From assembly GCF_030296015.1 (NCBI RefSeq), contig NZ_AP027368.1:4202839-4266838 (forward strand): a DNA stretch of 64,000 nt, read 5' to 3'. Below the pieces are notes generated by a model. The model saw only the letters and a list, made by a program, of their open reading frames with translations, was not told the DNA's origin and ran no database searches. The translations under genes were made by a program, and so were the position numbers. The stretch is from Ferrimonas sp. YFM (lineage in GTDB: Bacteria > Pseudomonadota > Gammaproteobacteria > Enterobacterales > Shewanellaceae). This document shows, piece by piece, positions 63,403 through 64,000 of this stretch (within the stretch, counting starts at the first letter, position 1; every line of letters begins with the position of its first letter).

Positions 63403-64000
63403 TCAGTATTCGCGTTGAACGCTCTGTTTCCAGAACTGCTGAGACAGGCCGTGGGTCTTGTCCGCCAGCCGGTTCATCTGTTCGCTGCGATCCTTGGCCA
63501 GCTCGGTCTGCTCCAGACTCTCCTGGGCCAGCTCGCTGATCACCTGAATTGCCTGGCTGATCTCGCTGGCCACCGTGGTCTGCTGGCCCATGGCAGTGGC
63601 ATTGTGCTCGGACATCTCGGCGATGCGGTTGATGGAGGCGCGCAGTTGCTCGAAGGCGGCGTCCGCTTCTTCCGCCAGCTCCACGGAGCGGCTGGCCTGG
63701 GTCTGGCCCGCTTGCATCGCCTCGGTGGCGCGACGGGTGCTCTCCTGGAACTTGGAGACGATCTCCTCAATCTGCGCGGTGGACTCGCTGGTGCGGCTGG
63801 AGAGCTGACGTACCTCGTCGGCCACCACCGCAAAGCCGCGACCGGACTCACCGGCACGGGCCGCTTCGATGGCGGCGTTCAGCGCCAGCAGGTTGGTCTG
63901 ATCGGCGATGCCCCGGATCACCTCCAGCACACCGCTGATCTCGCGGCTGTCCTCTTCGATGGAGGCCACCACTTCGGAAAAGTGGCCCACTTCTTCGCTG
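63403..64000 (-). CDS. Methyl-accepting chemotaxis protein, partial (5' end outside window)
   Basis: The C-terminal signalling domain (about 199 residues visible) of a chemoreceptor. The tip motif [20 protein letters not shown] and the region [20 protein letters not shown] are conserved, and it ends WKQSVQREY exactly like the gene at 61616. The two C-termini differ at only about a dozen residues by eye over the visible length, so they arose by recent duplication or gene conversion. The sensor half is outside the window, so ligand and domain type are unknown. It is encoded on the same strand upstream of the Aer-like gene. Confidence 0.93.
   Translation of the reverse strand, partial: SEEVGHFSEVVASIEEDSREISGVLEVIRGIADQTNLLALNAAIEAARAGESGRGFAVVADEVRQLSSRTSESTAQIEEIVSKFQESTRRATEAMQAGQTQASRSVELAEEADAAFEQLRASINRIAEMSEHNATAMGQQTTVASEISQAIQVISELAQESLEQTELAKDRSEQMNRLADKTHGLSQQFWKQSVQREY

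Overview
This is a 64 kb chromosomal window from a GC-rich gammaproteobacterium. The gene set points to the order Alteromonadales, near Shewanella or Ferrimonas. The reasons are a complete MSHA type IV pilus operon between ssb and mreB, the rpoN-hpf-ptsN-rapZ-NPr block, the mreBCD-maf-rng-yhdP-tldD block, and a periplasmic multiheme c-type cytochrome. The genus assignment is inference. I found no rRNA, tRNA, CRISPR array or transposase.

Layout. Positions 1-4473 (+) hold the lptA end, lptB, rpoN, hpf, ptsN, rapZ and NPr: LPS export followed by the nitrogen-PTS and sigma-54 block. Positions 4525-7415 hold pmbA (-), darP (+) and an outer-membrane barrel protein (-). Positions 7449-12008 (-) are an overlapping four-gene efflux operon (TolC, HlyD, two ABC permeases) with no ATPase gene. 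Positions 12177-22828 (-) are the shape and RNase G block: mreB, mreC, mreD, maf, rng, yhdP, a nitrilase-family gene and tldD. Positions 23033-40529 (-) are the MSHA operon mshI-I2-J-K-L-M-N-E-G-F-B-A-A-C-D-O-P-Q, with two tandem MshA-like pilins and a giant MshQ, preceded by csrD/mshH. Between csrD and ssb (42810-45644) lies accessory material: ohr, an unrecognised 441-residue protein, a small HicA-like protein and an Ala/Gly-rich glycine-zipper protein. Positions 45712-51903 hold ssb, a FimV-like protein, a YajR-type MFS transporter, uvrA and a small Cys-rich protein.

The most notable region is 51932-56240 (-), which is visibly AT-rich compared with its surroundings. It encodes a HlyD/CvaA-type adaptor, an ABC exporter with an intact C39 peptidase domain, and two very small genes read directly from the DNA. 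The small genes (59 and 49 codons) overlap as TAATG. Each product starts with a 15-residue double-glycine leader carrying the same key positions (L-12, E-8, V-4, G-2, G-1). A zinc-ribbon protein with two membrane segments and a 27-residue membrane peptide follow. I interpret this as a previously unannotated two-peptide, class II microcin/bacteriocin-like system, with the last two genes as immunity or accessory candidates. An operator-like dyad covers the likely -10 region upstream of the adaptor gene.

The window ends with a two-segment membrane protein, a CAP/SCP-domain protein, an RluA-family pseudouridine synthase, a five-heme cytochrome c divergent from a DcaP-like porin across a region with a CRP-like site, and two tandem Aer-type chemoreceptors with nearly identical signalling domains. 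The second receptor runs off the window end.
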